Below, one piece after another: positions 8,508 to 18,302 of a stretch of 56,396 nt of DNA. Position 1 is the first letter of the stretch. Each line of letters opens with the position of its first letter. The notes under the pieces were generated by a model. That model made no database searches and was not told the origin of the DNA. It worked only from the letters and a program-made list of their open reading frames with translations. This DNA comes from Arcobacter sp. EP1 (GTDB lineage: Bacteria > Campylobacterota > Campylobacteria > Campylobacterales > Arcobacteraceae). The stretch is from positions 182,236 to 238,631 of the forward strand of contig LPNY01000158.1 of assembly GCA_001655195.1 (NCBI GenBank). Reading direction: 5' to 3'. The position numbers and the translations under genes were made by a program.

Positions 8508-11077
8508 TATTCTTTTCCTTCACTATTCTCATCTATAATTGAACCATCTTCTTGTGTTGGTTCTTCTTTATCTTTTAAATTAAATTCGTCTAAATTTATT
8601 CCATCCATTGTATCTGCACTCTCAATATTTAACTCATCGTCGTCCTCTTTTGGACATTTTGCAATTGATACAACATGATCTTTTTTATCTACATTTACAA
8701 TAATAACTCCAGAAGTATTTCTTCCAGCTTTTCTAATTGTTTCCATATCAACTCGAATCATTTTTCCAATTGACGTCAATGCCATAAGGTCTTGAGTTTC
8801 ATCAACCATAACCGTACCAACAACATTTCCAGTTTTAGCACTTAGTTTCATAGAGATAACACCAGAACCTGCTCTATTTGTCTCTCGGTACTCTTCAATA
8901 GTTGTTCGTTTTCCAATACCTTTTTCAGATACGGTTAATATCTCTTGTTCCACATTTTCAATAACTTCTGCATCAACTACAAAGTCGGAGTCATGTTTAA
9001 ATTTGATACCTCTAACCCCTCTTGTGCTTCGTCCTTGTTCTCGTGTTTTTTCAATATCAAATCTAATACATTGACCAAGACTTGTGAAAATCATCAAGTA
9101 TTGTGACTCAACATTTGTAATCTTAGCTGTTACGATTTCATCTGCATCATCAAGAACAATTGCCCGTACACCGTTACTTCTAATGTTACTAAACTCAGTT
9201 AACGATGTTCTTTTTACAACACCATTTCGCGTAAAGAAGGCTAGTGATTTAGACTCATCAAAATCACTTGTTGGAATAATCTCCATAATCTTCTCATCAG
9301 GTCTTAAGTTGATTAAGTTAACAACTGCTTTACCTTTAGCTGTTCGTGAACCTTCTGGGATTCTATAAACTTTTAACCAGTACAGTTGTCCCATATTTGT
9401 AACGAACATCAACGTATCGTGAGTATTAGTTACAAAGAATCTTTCAATAAAGTCATCATCGTGTGTGGTTACAGCAACTTTACCTTTTCCACCACGTCGT
9501 TGTTTTTCGTATGATTTAATTGGAACTCGCTTCACATAACCATTATGCGTAATTGTTACTACCATTGGCTCATTTGGAATTAAGTCTTCAATATCAATTT
9601 CATCATAAGAGTCTTCAATATCAGTTCTTCTTTCGTCTGAATATTTCTCTTTGATTTCGATTAACTCTTCTTTGATAATTTCATTTAACTTATCTTCAGA
9701 TTTTAAAATTGTTTCAAGCTCTGCAATCAATGCCATTAACTCTTGGTATTCTGCTTCTAACTTATCTCTTTGAAGACCAGTCAATCGTCCTAATCTCATA
9801 TCAAGAATAGCTTGTGATTGGATAATACTTAATCCAAATCGCTCTTGTAATTTATCTTTTGCTTCCGCATCATTTGCAGATGCTCGAATGATTTTAACCA
9901 CTTCATCGATGTTGTCTAATGCAATTTTTAGACCTTCTAAGATGTGTGCTCTTGCTTTTGCTTTTTCTAATTCAAATATTGTCCGTCTGATAATCACTGT
10001 TTTCCGATGTGATAAGAAAACGTTTAAAATCTCAGGTAATGTAAATATTTTTGGCTCTTTATTATGTACTGCTAAAAGAATAATACCAAATGTCGTTTCC
10101 ATTGGCGTTGACTTGTAAAGATTATTTAATACAATCTCACCCATCGCATCTTTTTTTAGTTCAATAACAACTCGAATACCATCTCTATCAGACTCATCTC
10201 TTACTTCAGAGATACCTTCAACAGCTTTCTCTTTTGCTAAGTTAGCAATTTGTTCAATGAGCCGTGATTTATTTACTTGGTACGGAAGTTCATCTAAAAC
10301 GATAACCTCTTTTTTACCTTTTGTTTCAATATGGTGTTTTGCTCGAATTTTAACGCGACCACGTCCTGTGTTGTACGCATCAATAATTCCACGTCGACCA
10401 AAAATTGTACCACCAGTTGGGAAATCTGGACCTTGAATAAATTGCATTAACTCATCAGCTGTAGCTTCTGGATTATCAATGGTATGTAAAATTGCATCTA
10501 AAAGCTCTCCTAAGTTATGAGGAGGGATTTTTGTTGCCATACCAACAGCAATACCTTCTGAACCATTTAAAAGAAGTGTTGGTACTCTTGTAGGAAGTAC
10601 TGCAGGTTCTTTTAATGTATCATCATAATTGGCCGTAAAGTTAACTGTATCTTTATCAATATCTCGTAATATGTCTTCAGAGATTCTTGTAAATCGTGAC
10701 TCGGTATATCTCATTGCTGCGGCATTATCACCATCAACAGAACCAAAGTTACCTTGTCCATCAATTAATGGTGCTCGCATTGAGAAATCTTGTGCCATTC
10801 TAACAAGCGCGTCATAAACTGACGTATCTCCATGAGGGTGATACTTACCAATAACATCACCAACGATTCTCGCTGATTTTTTATAAGGAGCGCGTGCACT
10901 CATATTTAAGTCATGCATTGCATAAAGAATTCTTCTGTGAACTGGTTTTAGTCCATCTTTTGCATCAGGAAGTGCTCGACCTATAATAACACTCATCGAG
11001 TAGTCTAAATAGGAAGCTTTTACTGAGTCTTCAATCTTTATATCAATTATATCTTGGTCTTCGAAAAGATTTTCCAT
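8507..11077 (-). CDS. gyrA: DNA gyrase subunit A
   Basis: The cleavage and religation subunit of DNA gyrase, 856 residues. The catalytic tyrosine is Y124 in AMRYTESRF. The quinolone-resistance region reads [11 protein letters not shown] with Thr85, the unmutated type. The GyrA box QRRGGKG, needed to wrap DNA and introduce negative supercoils, lies near residue 527 at the start of the beta-pinwheel C-terminal domain. The final ~60 residues are an acidic tail rich in Asp and Glu. It heads an operon with asd and the yqhA-like gene. The ATG follows an AAAGGTATT-type binding site. Confidence 0.98.
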   Translation of the reverse strand: MENLFEDQDIIDIKIEDSVKASYLDYSMSVIIGRALPDAKDGLKPVHRRILYAMHDLNMSARAPYKKSARIVGDVIGKYHPHGDTSVYDALVRMAQDFSMRAPLIDGQGNFGSVDGDNAAAMRYTESRFTRISEDILRDIDKDTVNFTANYDDTLKEPAVLPTRVPTLLLNGSEGIAVGMATKIPPHNLGELLDAILHTIDNPEATADELMQFIQGPDFPTGGTIFGRRGIIDAYNTGRGRVKIRAKHHIETKGKKEVIVLDELPYQVNKSRLIEQIANLAKEKAVEGISEVRDESDRDGIRVVIELKKDAMGEIVLNNLYKSTPMETTFGIILLAVHNKEPKIFTLPEILNVFLSHRKTVIIRRTIFELEKAKARAHILEGLKIALDNIDEVVKIIRASANDAEAKDKLQERFGLSIIQSQAILDMRLGRLTGLQRDKLEAEYQELMALIAELETILKSEDKLNEIIKEELIEIKEKYSDERRTDIEDSYDEIDIEDLIPNEPMVVTITHNGYVKRVPIKSYEKQRRGGKGKVAVTTHDDDFIERFFVTNTHDTLMFVTNMGQLYWLKVYRIPEGSRTAKGKAVVNLINLRPDEKIMEIIPTSDFDESKSLAFFTRNGVVKRTSLTEFSNIRSNGVRAIVLDDADEIVTAKITNVESQYLMIFTSLGQCIRFDIEKTREQGRSTRGVRGIKFKHDSDFVVDAEVIENVEQEILTVSEKGIGKRTTIEEYRETNRAGSGVISMKLSAKTGNVVGTVMVDETQDLMALTSIGKMIRVDMETIRKAGRNTSGVIIVNVDKKDHVVSIAKCPKEDDDELNIESADTMDGINLDEFNLKDKEEPTQEDGSIIDENSEGKE

Positions 11078-11200
11078 TAAATAATACCTTTAGTATAAAT
11101 TGAGATATTTTATCCAAAAAGGGCTTAGTATTTGTTGTATAATTTAATTTTTTAAGATAGTTTTCAGCGCAGGCTTATATAAAGGGAAAAAGAAGAAAAT

Positions 11201-11238
11201 AAAAAAAGGGAACAACCCAAAAAGTTGTCCCCTTTTTT
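11201..11238 (-). terminator. Rho-independent terminator after the DUF465 gene
   Basis: GGGAACAAC (11208–11216) pairs with GTTGTCCCC (11224–11232), with one mismatch. A-runs and T-runs on both sides make it a potentially bidirectional terminator. It separates the DUF465 gene from gyrA. Confidence 0.75.
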
Positions 11239-11258
11239 CTTATAAATTCTCCATTTTT

Positions 11259-11480
11259 TTAGAGGGCGTTTTGTCGTTTATAAGTTAAAATTGCTTGATA
11301 GATTTCATCTTTGATTCGCAGTTTCTCTTTTTTTTGTTTTTCTACTTCAAACTGGTCAGCATGCTCTTTTTCCATTGCAATGATTTGCTCATCTAGAATA
11401 TTATGTTTATCAAACATATTATTAAAATGTTTGTCTTTGGCTTTCATTTCGGTCATAATCTCTCTGTATTCGTGGAACAT
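11259..11480 (-). CDS. DUF465 (YdcH-like) small coiled-coil protein
   Basis: A 73-residue, highly charged, all-helical protein. The start MFHEYREIMTEMKAKDKHF and KHNILDEQI match the DUF465/YdcH family of short coiled-coil proteins of unknown function. A GGAT-type ribosome-binding site precedes the ATG. It is a single gene flanked by its own terminator and 240 bases of non-coding DNA, and lies near argJ and rpmB as in other Campylobacterota. Confidence 0.85.
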   Translation of the reverse strand: MFHEYREIMTEMKAKDKHFNNMFDKHNILDEQIIAMEKEHADQFEVEKQKKEKLRIKDEIYQAILTYKRQNAL

Positions 11481-11686
11481 GGGTCTATCCTTTTTAATTA
11501 TTTTATACCAAAAGTAATTTGGTAATAAGATAATTCATTATAACAATTTCGCACTTATAGTTTTTCATCAAAAACTCTATATCTTATGAAGTTTTTAAAT
11601 CTATAGAATTAGAATTTTTTGTTATTAGTTGAAGTATTTAGAAAAAAAGAGTCTTATTTTCAGTGTTGTTTTAAAAGAAAGATTTG

Positions 11687-11718
11687 AGATAAAATTAACC
11701 AAAAGGTTAATTTTATCT
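11687..11718 (-). terminator. Perfect 14-bp hairpin after argJ
   Basis: AGATAAAATTAACC (11687–11700), loop AAAA, GGTTAATTTTATCT (11705–11718). It begins three bases past the argJ stop. On the minus strand it is followed by CTCAAATCTTTCTTTT, a weak T-rich tract. It is probably the argJ terminator, or a 3'-end stabilising hairpin. Confidence 0.6.
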
Positions 11719-11720
11719 AC

Positions 11721-12902
11721 CTAGGTTCGGTAGTCTGCGTTTATCTCTACGTACTTGTAACCTAAATCACACCCATAGGCTGTAAAAGAGGCATCACCTT
11801 GTCCAATATCACAGGTGATTTTATACTTGTCATTTTCAAGAACTTGTGCCGCTTTTGCTTCTTGGGCTTCATCAAATAAAATTTCACCCTTTTTAAACAC
11901 AACCACATCATTATATGCAATAACTAAAGTCTCTTCACTACAAGTTATTCGGCTTGCTCCTATAGTTGAAGCAATTCGTCCAAAGTTTGGGTCTTCTCCA
12001 AAAAGTGCTGTTTTAACTAACAGTGAATTAGAGAGTGCTTTTGCGGCAGTTTCTGCTTCTTCTAAAGATGCTGCATTTTTCACTTCAAAAGCTACGGCTT
12101 TTTTAGCCCCTTCGCCATCTGCTACCATGAGCATTGCCATATCATGCATAACTAGCCGTAAGGCTTCAGAAAAGGCCTCTTTGTTATATGAACCTGACTT
12201 TTGATTAGCAAGTAATAATACCGTATCATTTGTTGATGTATCACCATCAACTGAAATAGCATTAAAAGTTGTATGAGAAGCACCTTTTAGTGCTTCTTGC
12301 ATATCTTCTTTTGGAACAGACGCATCAGTACAAATAAAACATAACATGGTTGCAAGGTTTGGGTTTATCATCCCTGCCCCTTTAGCAACAGCACCTATTT
12401 TAAAAGTTTCGCCATTTTCAAGTTCAACTTCATACATACAATGTTTTGAATAGGCATCCGTTGTCATAATAGCAGTACTAAGGTTTTCACCATTTTTTGC
12501 ACTCAAATCAAAAGAGTTGGCACCTTTGATGATAAGCTCTTTGGGTAGTGGGTTTCCAATAACCCCCGTACTACTCATGATAGGATTAGTAAGGTCATGA
12601 TTTAATGAAGAAAAAATTGTATCAATATCATCAAGTCCTCGTTGACCTGTCATAGCATTGGCATTTTTTGAGTTGATTAATACAAAGTTTGTTTTAAAAT
12701 CATTGGCATAGTTTTGGTAATGTTTTAAAGGGGCTGCTTGAAATCTGTTTTCAGTAAAAACAGCTTCCACTTCACATAGAGTATCACTATAAATAAACCC
12801 TAAATCGTTATTACCTTTTACTTTAAGTCCAGCATGGATTCCATCACAGTAGAACCCTTCAATTTGATCAATATATCCCTTAATTGGAAAAATAGAAAAC
12901 AT
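11721..12902 (-). CDS. argJ: Bifunctional glutamate N-acetyltransferase / amino-acid acetyltransferase
   Basis: ArgJ transfers the acetyl group of N-acetylornithine to glutamate in the cyclic arginine pathway. Many homologues also use acetyl-CoA. The precursor cleaves itself before the threonine of the ATML motif (Ala184–Thr185 in NLATMLCF), and Thr185 becomes the N-terminal nucleophile of the beta chain. SSTGVIG (residues ~110–116) and KGAGMI are conserved oxyanion and substrate blocks. 393 residues is a typical length. It overlaps the stop of the K+ channel gene by one base, so the two are cotranscribed. Confidence 0.96.
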   Translation of the reverse strand: MFSIFPIKGYIDQIEGFYCDGIHAGLKVKGNNDLGFIYSDTLCEVEAVFTENRFQAAPLKHYQNYANDFKTNFVLINSKNANAMTGQRGLDDIDTIFSSLNHDLTNPIMSSTGVIGNPLPKELIIKGANSFDLSAKNGENLSTAIMTTDAYSKHCMYEVELENGETFKIGAVAKGAGMINPNLATMLCFICTDASVPKEDMQEALKGASHTTFNAISVDGDTSTNDTVLLLANQKSGSYNKEAFSEALRLVMHDMAMLMVADGEGAKKAVAFEVKNAASLEEAETAAKALSNSLLVKTALFGEDPNFGRIASTIGASRITCSEETLVIAYNDVVVFKKGEILFDEAQEAKAAQVLENDKYKITCDIGQGDASFTAYGCDLGYKYVEINADYRT

Positions 12903-14038
12903 TATTTACAACACTCCTCTGGCGTCTCTTTTTCATTTACTAGGATTTTAGCTTTTGCTATCCCTTTTTGATTACCAACTAAGAGTAGTTTGCAATCCCC
13001 TTTAATAATCGTATTACCTTTAGGCATTTGAATAAAGTGCCCTTTTTTCTCCGTAATCCCAATAACCGATACCTTATACCTATCACGTAAGTGAATCTCT
13101 CGAAGTTGTCTATCCACTAACCATGAGTCATGCTCAACATAAACCTCTTCCATATCAATAGGAGTATCAGGTTTATATAAAAACTCATCCAGTACGTTTT
13201 CCATATCAGGACGAATTGCCATGGCACTCACACGTTTTGCCATAAGTGATGGTGGCGCAACCACTTTATCAGCACCTAGTTTTTTTAATCGAACTTTATC
13301 ATTTTGAGTCTCGGCATTTGAGATGATTAAGAAAGGATTATTTCGTCCAAGCTCTTTTTCATAGAGTCTCACTGAGGCAATCAATGTAATGTTATCAGAG
13401 ATATTTTTCGACAGTGAAATAACCCCTTTTGCACTAGAGAGGTGTGACTTTAAAAAAGCATCCTCTTTATAAGGCTCCTCTTTGACAAAATATGGATAGC
13501 CGTTCTCTTTTGCAATCTGTTCTATATCGTCACTAGGGTCAACAACCACAAATGGGATGTGATTTTGACGGAACTGTTTTGCTAACTGGGCGGTGTATTC
13601 ATTATGATGAAAAATAACAAAGTGCTTTCTAAGTCGTGCGATTTTATAAAGCATATTTCTTTCCTTATAAAGTTCAAAGAGTTTACCTTTAATAACTGCA
13701 TCAATCAAAATTGCTGTTGATAGTGTAAAAACAGCAAATCCAAAAATAATGAGTGTAATTGTAAAGATTCGTCCAGCAGGTGATATTTCACCTATTTCAC
13801 CAAATCCAACAGTTGTAAAGGTAATTCCAGTTTGATAAATAGCGTCTAATATATCGAAGTCATCAATAATAATGTATCCGATGGTACCTACCATCATTAT
13901 TATTTGAACAAGTACTAAAGGTAATCGAAAAGGCTTGAGTTGTTGATATATTGCGGAGTCTAGGTCGTATTCTGGCTTGGTATTACGTATTTCCCAGCCA
14001 AGTGCTTTTTTAAGTTTTCTAAAGAAGCTTAAGCTCAT
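12902..14038 (-). CDS. Potassium channel protein with RCK/TrkA-N domain
   Basis: A 378-residue inner-membrane protein of the two-TM prokaryotic K+ channel type. Hydrophobic helices lie near residues 38–58 and 92–113. Between them TTVGFGE (residues 75–81) is the K+ selectivity filter. From residue ~135 a TrkA-N/RCK Rossmann domain follows (HFVIFHHNEYTAQLAKQF; DADK-type GADKVV), then a TrkA-C-like C-terminus (~290–365). The nucleotide-binding glycines of the first RCK strand are weakly conserved (IFHHNE rather than GxGxxG), so the ligand may be different. It lies between rpmB and argJ. Confidence 0.9.
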   Translation of the reverse strand: MSLSFFRKLKKALGWEIRNTKPEYDLDSAIYQQLKPFRLPLVLVQIIMMVGTIGYIIIDDFDILDAIYQTGITFTTVGFGEIGEISPAGRIFTITLIIFGFAVFTLSTAILIDAVIKGKLFELYKERNMLYKIARLRKHFVIFHHNEYTAQLAKQFRQNHIPFVVVDPSDDIEQIAKENGYPYFVKEEPYKEDAFLKSHLSSAKGVISLSKNISDNITLIASVRLYEKELGRNNPFLIISNAETQNDKVRLKKLGADKVVAPPSLMAKRVSAMAIRPDMENVLDEFLYKPDTPIDMEEVYVEHDSWLVDRQLREIHLRDRYKVSVIGITEKKGHFIQMPKGNTIIKGDCKLLLVGNQKGIAKAKILVNEKETPEECCK

Positions 14039-14061
14039 AGAAGCACTTTATTTAGTGCCTC

Positions 14062-14250
14062 TTATGAGTGTTTTTTAAGAGTTCTTAACTCTTTAGCAGA
14101 AATTCGAATCTTTCTTGTAGTACCGTCATCTAAAGTAACTCTAACAGTTCTTAAGTTTGGTAAAAATCTTTTTTTAGTTCTGTTTTTCGCGTGACTTACG
14201 TTGTTACCAACCATAGGTCCTTTTCCAGAAATTGCACATCTTCTTGACAT
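14062..14250 (-). CDS. rpmB: 50S ribosomal protein L28
   Basis: A 62-residue basic protein starting [24 protein letters not shown], the hallmark of L28, with ending LRTLKKHS. It is part of the large ribosomal subunit. It is the first gene of the rpmB–K+ channel–argJ run, with a GGAACAGACA-type binding site. Confidence 0.97.
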   Translation of the reverse strand: MSRRCAISGKGPMVGNNVSHAKNRTKKRFLPNLRTVRVTLDDGTTRKIRISAKELRTLKKHS

Positions 14251-14302
14251 TGTCTGTTCCTCATTTTTTCTAAAAATATTCGCGTATTCTATCTAAATTA
14301 AC

Positions 14303-15172
14303 TTAAGCTTTATTTAAATTTTCCACGATTGATTGTAATTTTTCCATTTGTTTTTCTAAGGTATACTGCTTTGCAACCTTACGATTAGTCTTCTTGATTT
14401 CATCTAAATCGGCTTTACGTCCCAGTAATGCATCCACTTTAAAAGGAAGACTTCTGTCCGTTGGTGAATTCATCGTAGCAAATACATCCACAACTTCACT
14501 TGAGCTTGAATTATCAGTTACAAACACTGCTGTTTTAAAAAACATCGCTTTTAAAATATTTGAAGCAAAACCATTTATGCGTGTTGGCAAAATAAAAATA
14601 TCCGCTGCTGAAAAGAGTAAGTTCATATTAGGGTAATCTTCTAACATGATAACTTTATCACCAAAATTATATTTAGATGTTTGAAAACGCAAGTTATTGA
14701 TTTGTATTTTATCCCCAGCAATGAATACTTGAATATGTTTATAGTTAATACTTTGCAATAAGTCACAAAACTCTTTTGCCCCATTTGATTTAAAGTTTTT
14801 TGCGGTGAAAAATAGGATTTTCTTTTTTTCATCAAACTCAAACTCTTCACACAGTGTTTTTTTTGAGACTTTAGATTTTAAATACTCATCACTAATTGGT
14901 GGATAGATAATATGAATATTCTTTTTACTCTGATTTGTATTGTCTAAAACTTCATGACATGATGATTTAGACGTTACGATAACTGCCTTTGCATTTTCAA
15001 TTGCCTCTTCAGCTTCTTTATCTAAAGCACCAGAGTGAAAATAGATATCAGCATACTCTTTTTTACGAAAAGCAACTTTATTGAGTAAGGATTGGGGCTT
15101 TAAAACCTCTACTCCTTCTAATTGTTCAAAATTTGCGATTAAATTGGTTTGATTTTTATAGGCAATTGTCAT
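14303..15172 (-). CDS. Glycosyltransferase family 4-like protein (short form)
   Basis: A GT-B fold retaining transferase of 289 residues. The C-terminal nucleotide-sugar half is well kept: KILFFTAKNFKSNGAKEF, then MNLLFSAADIFILPTRINGFASNILKAMFF, which resembles the GT4 E-x7-E region with the first Glu replaced. The N-terminal acceptor half is shorter than the ~350-residue norm. The first ATG overlaps the waaF stop (TAATG), so the short form is probably genuine. It is the last gene of the minus-strand LPS core operon. The sugar transferred is not identifiable. Confidence 0.75.
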   Translation of the reverse strand: MTIAYKNQTNLIANFEQLEGVEVLKPQSLLNKVAFRKKEYADIYFHSGALDKEAEEAIENAKAVIVTSKSSCHEVLDNTNQSKKNIHIIYPPISDEYLKSKVSKKTLCEEFEFDEKKKILFFTAKNFKSNGAKEFCDLLQSINYKHIQVFIAGDKIQINNLRFQTSKYNFGDKVIMLEDYPNMNLLFSAADIFILPTRINGFASNILKAMFFKTAVFVTDNSSSSEVVDVFATMNSPTDRSLPFKVDALLGRKADLDEIKKTNRKVAKQYTLEKQMEKLQSIVENLNKA

Positions 15173-16113
15173 TATTTATCCATTTCATTTAATACATCTT
15201 GGGCAGATATTAGTTTCATACACTCGTGGTGTTTTAATGGGCAACTTCGTTTCATACAGGGTGCACACTCTAAATTTTTGGTAATGATATGTTCATGGGG
15301 GTTGTTCCATTGGTTTGTTTCAGTAAACTTTGTAGGTCCAAAAATAGCATAAGTTTTTACTTTAAACGCAGCTGCTACATGCATAGGCCCTGAATCATTA
15401 GTAATAAACAAATCTAACCCTGCTATTTTTTCAATAAGTTCTGGTATGCTTGTTTTTCCTGCTAAATTGCTGTAGTTATGCACACCATTTTTATCAAGTA
15501 TTGTACAAATATCTTGAGCAATATCCGTTTCACCAGGACCTCCAAATATCACGATATCATGGGTTTTTGATTTTTCAATAGCTACTTTTGCAAACTCTTG
15601 AGGATACCAACGTTTGGCACTACCGTAAGTTGCTCCAGGGTTAATTCCTAAAGTGGGCTTAGAATAATCAAAAGGAGTAAAGTGAAGTTTTAAATCCTCC
15701 GGCTGATTACTAAAATTTAAAACATGATTAACAAAATCATTATAACGCCGTACTTGATGTATCTCTTCTTTGACTAAACGTTTATAGGAATATTTTTCTG
15801 TTGATTGAATAAAAAACATCATCAAACGGCTAGAGAAACTTCGCCTGAAAGATATGGCTAAATCAACAGAACCAATACTGCGGGCTAATTTAATGAGATT
15901 GAGATATCGGTTGCCACCTTTTTTGGTTTCATCAACGATAATCTTTTGCACATTTGGAATTTTTCCCAAAGCTTGCGTTGAGACGTAAGAGCCTAACATT
16001 ATAATTTGAGCCTTAGGAAACTCTTTTTGCAGGTTTTCAATAGCAGGCGTGGTCATGATTGCATCACCTAACCATGTGGGAATTTCAATAAATATTTTAT
16101 TTACTGTAGGCAT
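15172..16113 (-). CDS. waaF: ADP-heptose:LPS heptosyltransferase II
   Basis: A GT9 enzyme that adds the second L-glycero-D-manno-heptose to the LPS inner core at the cytoplasmic face of the inner membrane. FIEIPTWLGDAIMTTPAIENL and ITNDSGPMHVAAAFKVKTYAIFGPT are the donor-site blocks typical of WaaF. A C-terminal Cys-rich stretch (CAPCMKRSCPLKHHECM) is also common in WaaF. The start is placed at ATG 16113 (MPTVNKIFIEIP, 313 aa). Eleven more upstream codons are open but lie inside the preceding gene. The first bases overlap that gene's end. Confidence 0.9.
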   Translation of the reverse strand: MPTVNKIFIEIPTWLGDAIMTTPAIENLQKEFPKAQIIMLGSYVSTQALGKIPNVQKIIVDETKKGGNRYLNLIKLARSIGSVDLAISFRRSFSSRLMMFFIQSTEKYSYKRLVKEEIHQVRRYNDFVNHVLNFSNQPEDLKLHFTPFDYSKPTLGINPGATYGSAKRWYPQEFAKVAIEKSKTHDIVIFGGPGETDIAQDICTILDKNGVHNYSNLAGKTSIPELIEKIAGLDLFITNDSGPMHVAAAFKVKTYAIFGPTKFTETNQWNNPHEHIITKNLECAPCMKRSCPLKHHECMKLISAQDVLNEMDK

Positions 16114-17347
16114 AAATTGGACTCTCACTAATGCTAATATCGCCACTTAACTTTTTGCCAAACATGTCATACACCTCTTTGGCATCTTCCAAAGGAATTT
16201 CTCGACCTGTCGTCCATAATACATCAAATTTTTTATCTTTTTTATCTTTAAATTGTAAGATGTATAAATCTCCCGCTTTTTTGTATTCACAAAAAGTTGA
16301 CTCTTGTAAAAACTGAAGCATTATCTTAAAGACTTCAAAAGCTGGACGTTTTCGTAAACCCTTACGAGCATCTATTAAACCATAACCTGAAGCAATTAAT
16401 TGATGCCAATAAACAGTTTCAACCTTTTGTGTACCTAAAGCTAAAAGATAATAACGCAACATATAACGGGCATAAGTCTCTTCATCCACACACTCTTTTT
16501 CACTTGTCGGTGCATAAGGTGCTGTATTAGATAATGGCCAGTTTACTTCTGTAATAACTAACTTATTACTTGACATTTTAGCTAATGAAGCAAGAGAGTA
16601 TAAGAAATCAATCTTTTTTGTCGTATCAAATGTCATCATTTGAGTATTTTCAGGAGCTCCTCGTCTATCCACATAAAGAAGTGCCGCTACCTTGTCAAAA
16701 TAGACTGGCATCTTACTAAAGAGCGCACGTATAGCGTAGTGGTACTCAAAGTCAATAACACTAGGACCTAAAAGTTTATACTCTTTAAAACTCTCCTCTT
16801 TTATGTTGTGAACAATCAAATAGAAATCTAAATACTCTTGAACAGAGAAGAATCCCCATTTAGTACGGTTAATAGCATTACCAACTTGGAACTCTTCACT
16901 AATACCTTTAAAACTTTTAAAGATTTTTTCTATATCAGTTCGAAGTAGTACTTTATCTTCAATGTGTTCTCTATCTTGCAAAATATTAATAAGAATTTTG
17001 CACCCTTTAAACTCTTTTGCAAACGTTACATAATCTTGCAGGTTTTGTATATCACTTAAAGGAACACGAATCAGAATATTTTTACAGCCAAGTTCATCAA
17101 TAAGCTCTTTTTGTTTCTCACCTTTATCCAGGTTTACACTCATAGCAAAAAAGTTTTTTATCTCAATTTTTTGTGGTTTGAAAACACGTGAAAGCAAAAT
17201 ACCTAGAGGAAAAAGAAAAAGATTTTTAAAAATAAGTGAAACCCAATCCGCTTTATGTTTATTTCGCATCCTTTTTTTATACTCTTTATCTTTTAAAATA
17301 TAGGGTTGATCAGAATGATTATCCCATACAAATGGATTATTTTCCAT
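16097..17347 (-). CDS. Glycoside hydrolase-like TIM-barrel protein of the LPS cluster
   Basis: A 416-residue protein with one hydrophobic stretch near residues 38–58 that could anchor it. The rest reads as alternating strands and helices of a (beta/alpha)8 barrel. LVITEVNWPLS near residue 270 resembles the beta-strand-7 nucleophile of clan-A glycosidases, and FQVGNAINRTKWGF near 155 could hold the acid/base region, though Asn-Ala replaces the usual Asn-Glu. Such a protein inside an LPS core operon, overlapping waaF and a GT9 gene, may trim or remodel glycan, or may be a catalytically weak relative. The function is unproven. Confidence 0.6.
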   Translation of the reverse strand: MENNPFVWDNHSDQPYILKDKEYKKRMRNKHKADWVSLIFKNLFLFPLGILLSRVFKPQKIEIKNFFAMSVNLDKGEKQKELIDELGCKNILIRVPLSDIQNLQDYVTFAKEFKGCKILINILQDREHIEDKVLLRTDIEKIFKSFKGISEEFQVGNAINRTKWGFFSVQEYLDFYLIVHNIKEESFKEYKLLGPSVIDFEYHYAIRALFSKMPVYFDKVAALLYVDRRGAPENTQMMTFDTTKKIDFLYSLASLAKMSSNKLVITEVNWPLSNTAPYAPTSEKECVDEETYARYMLRYYLLALGTQKVETVYWHQLIASGYGLIDARKGLRKRPAFEVFKIMLQFLQESTFCEYKKAGDLYILQFKDKKDKKFDVLWTTGREIPLEDAKEVYDMFGKKLSGDISISESPIYAYSK

Positions 17348-18302
17348 TCAAAACCTCCACTAATCTATTTTCAATATTATTATAATTATCTTCTGAATAA
17401 TTTTCATTTAACATAAAGTTATTTTGATTTGTCTCTTCACTAATGGTTGCCCAACGTTTACTACTTGCAAAGAGGCTATCTCCAAAAAATGAAAGAGTTT
17501 TAACATTCACAGCCCCTGCAAGATGCATGGGTCCAGTTGATGTACTCACAAAAAGTTCAAAACCACTAAGTAATTTACAAAAGTCAATAATAGCTCCCTT
17601 TGATTCATAAAAAATAGCCTCAAAATCAACTCTATTTACCAGTTCATCTTTAACAGCTAAATCATCAGGACCAAAGGTAAAAACAACTTGAAAACCCAAA
17701 GAATATGTTCTCTTGGCTAATTTAATATAATCATCTAACGAGAGGTTCCCATCACTACTACCACCATAACCTGGATGAAAACCCACTATTCTTTTAGAAG
17801 GCTCAATTTTGTAGTTTTTTCTAAAGGCATCTATTGTATCACTGTTAGCAAACGATAACATAGGTTTTTCAAAGTTAAGTTCAAGGGAATCATCAAAAAC
17901 CTTTGCTAAATCAAGGTTATATTCAAATTCACGCTTTTCAACGCGACTTCTTCGTTGTTTAATGCGTTTGTTAAAAAAGATTTGCGCAATCTTGGTTGCA
18001 GGTCCAATACGTTTTTTAATTCCACTTAAAAAGAGTAACCATCCCAGATGAGTATTTATAAAACCACTAATACTCACGTCAATATTTGCTTCTTTGATAC
18101 GTTTTAATGTACCTTGAAAATCGTCTTTATCATATAAGATCACCTCATCAATAAACTCAAAATTTTGAGCAAACTCGTAGTTGATTTTTGAGACAAGAGC
18201 AAAAACTTTAATAGTGGGTCGTTGCGTTTTTATAGCTTTAAACAAAGGTAAGGTAACTACAAAATCCCCGATTTTATCATGACGTGTTATGAGTAGATTC
18301 AT
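17337..18302 (-). CDS. Glycosyltransferase family 9 (heptosyltransferase-like)
   Basis: This 321-residue protein starts MNLLITRHDKIGDFVVTLPLFKAI, the GT9 N-terminal signature with the catalytic-region Asp-Lys-Ile-Gly-Asp. VSTSTGPMHLAGAVNVKTLSFFGDS is the donor-binding block. It is a cytoplasmic, membrane-associated GT-B enzyme. The context suggests it adds a heptose or related sugar to the LPS core after WaaC and WaaF. Its ends overlap both neighbours by a few bases, so it belongs to the same operon. Confidence 0.85.
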   Translation of the reverse strand: MNLLITRHDKIGDFVVTLPLFKAIKTQRPTIKVFALVSKINYEFAQNFEFIDEVILYDKDDFQGTLKRIKEANIDVSISGFINTHLGWLLFLSGIKKRIGPATKIAQIFFNKRIKQRRSRVEKREFEYNLDLAKVFDDSLELNFEKPMLSFANSDTIDAFRKNYKIEPSKRIVGFHPGYGGSSDGNLSLDDYIKLAKRTYSLGFQVVFTFGPDDLAVKDELVNRVDFEAIFYESKGAIIDFCKLLSGFELFVSTSTGPMHLAGAVNVKTLSFFGDSLFASSKRWATISEETNQNNFMLNENYSEDNYNNIENRLVEVLNGK

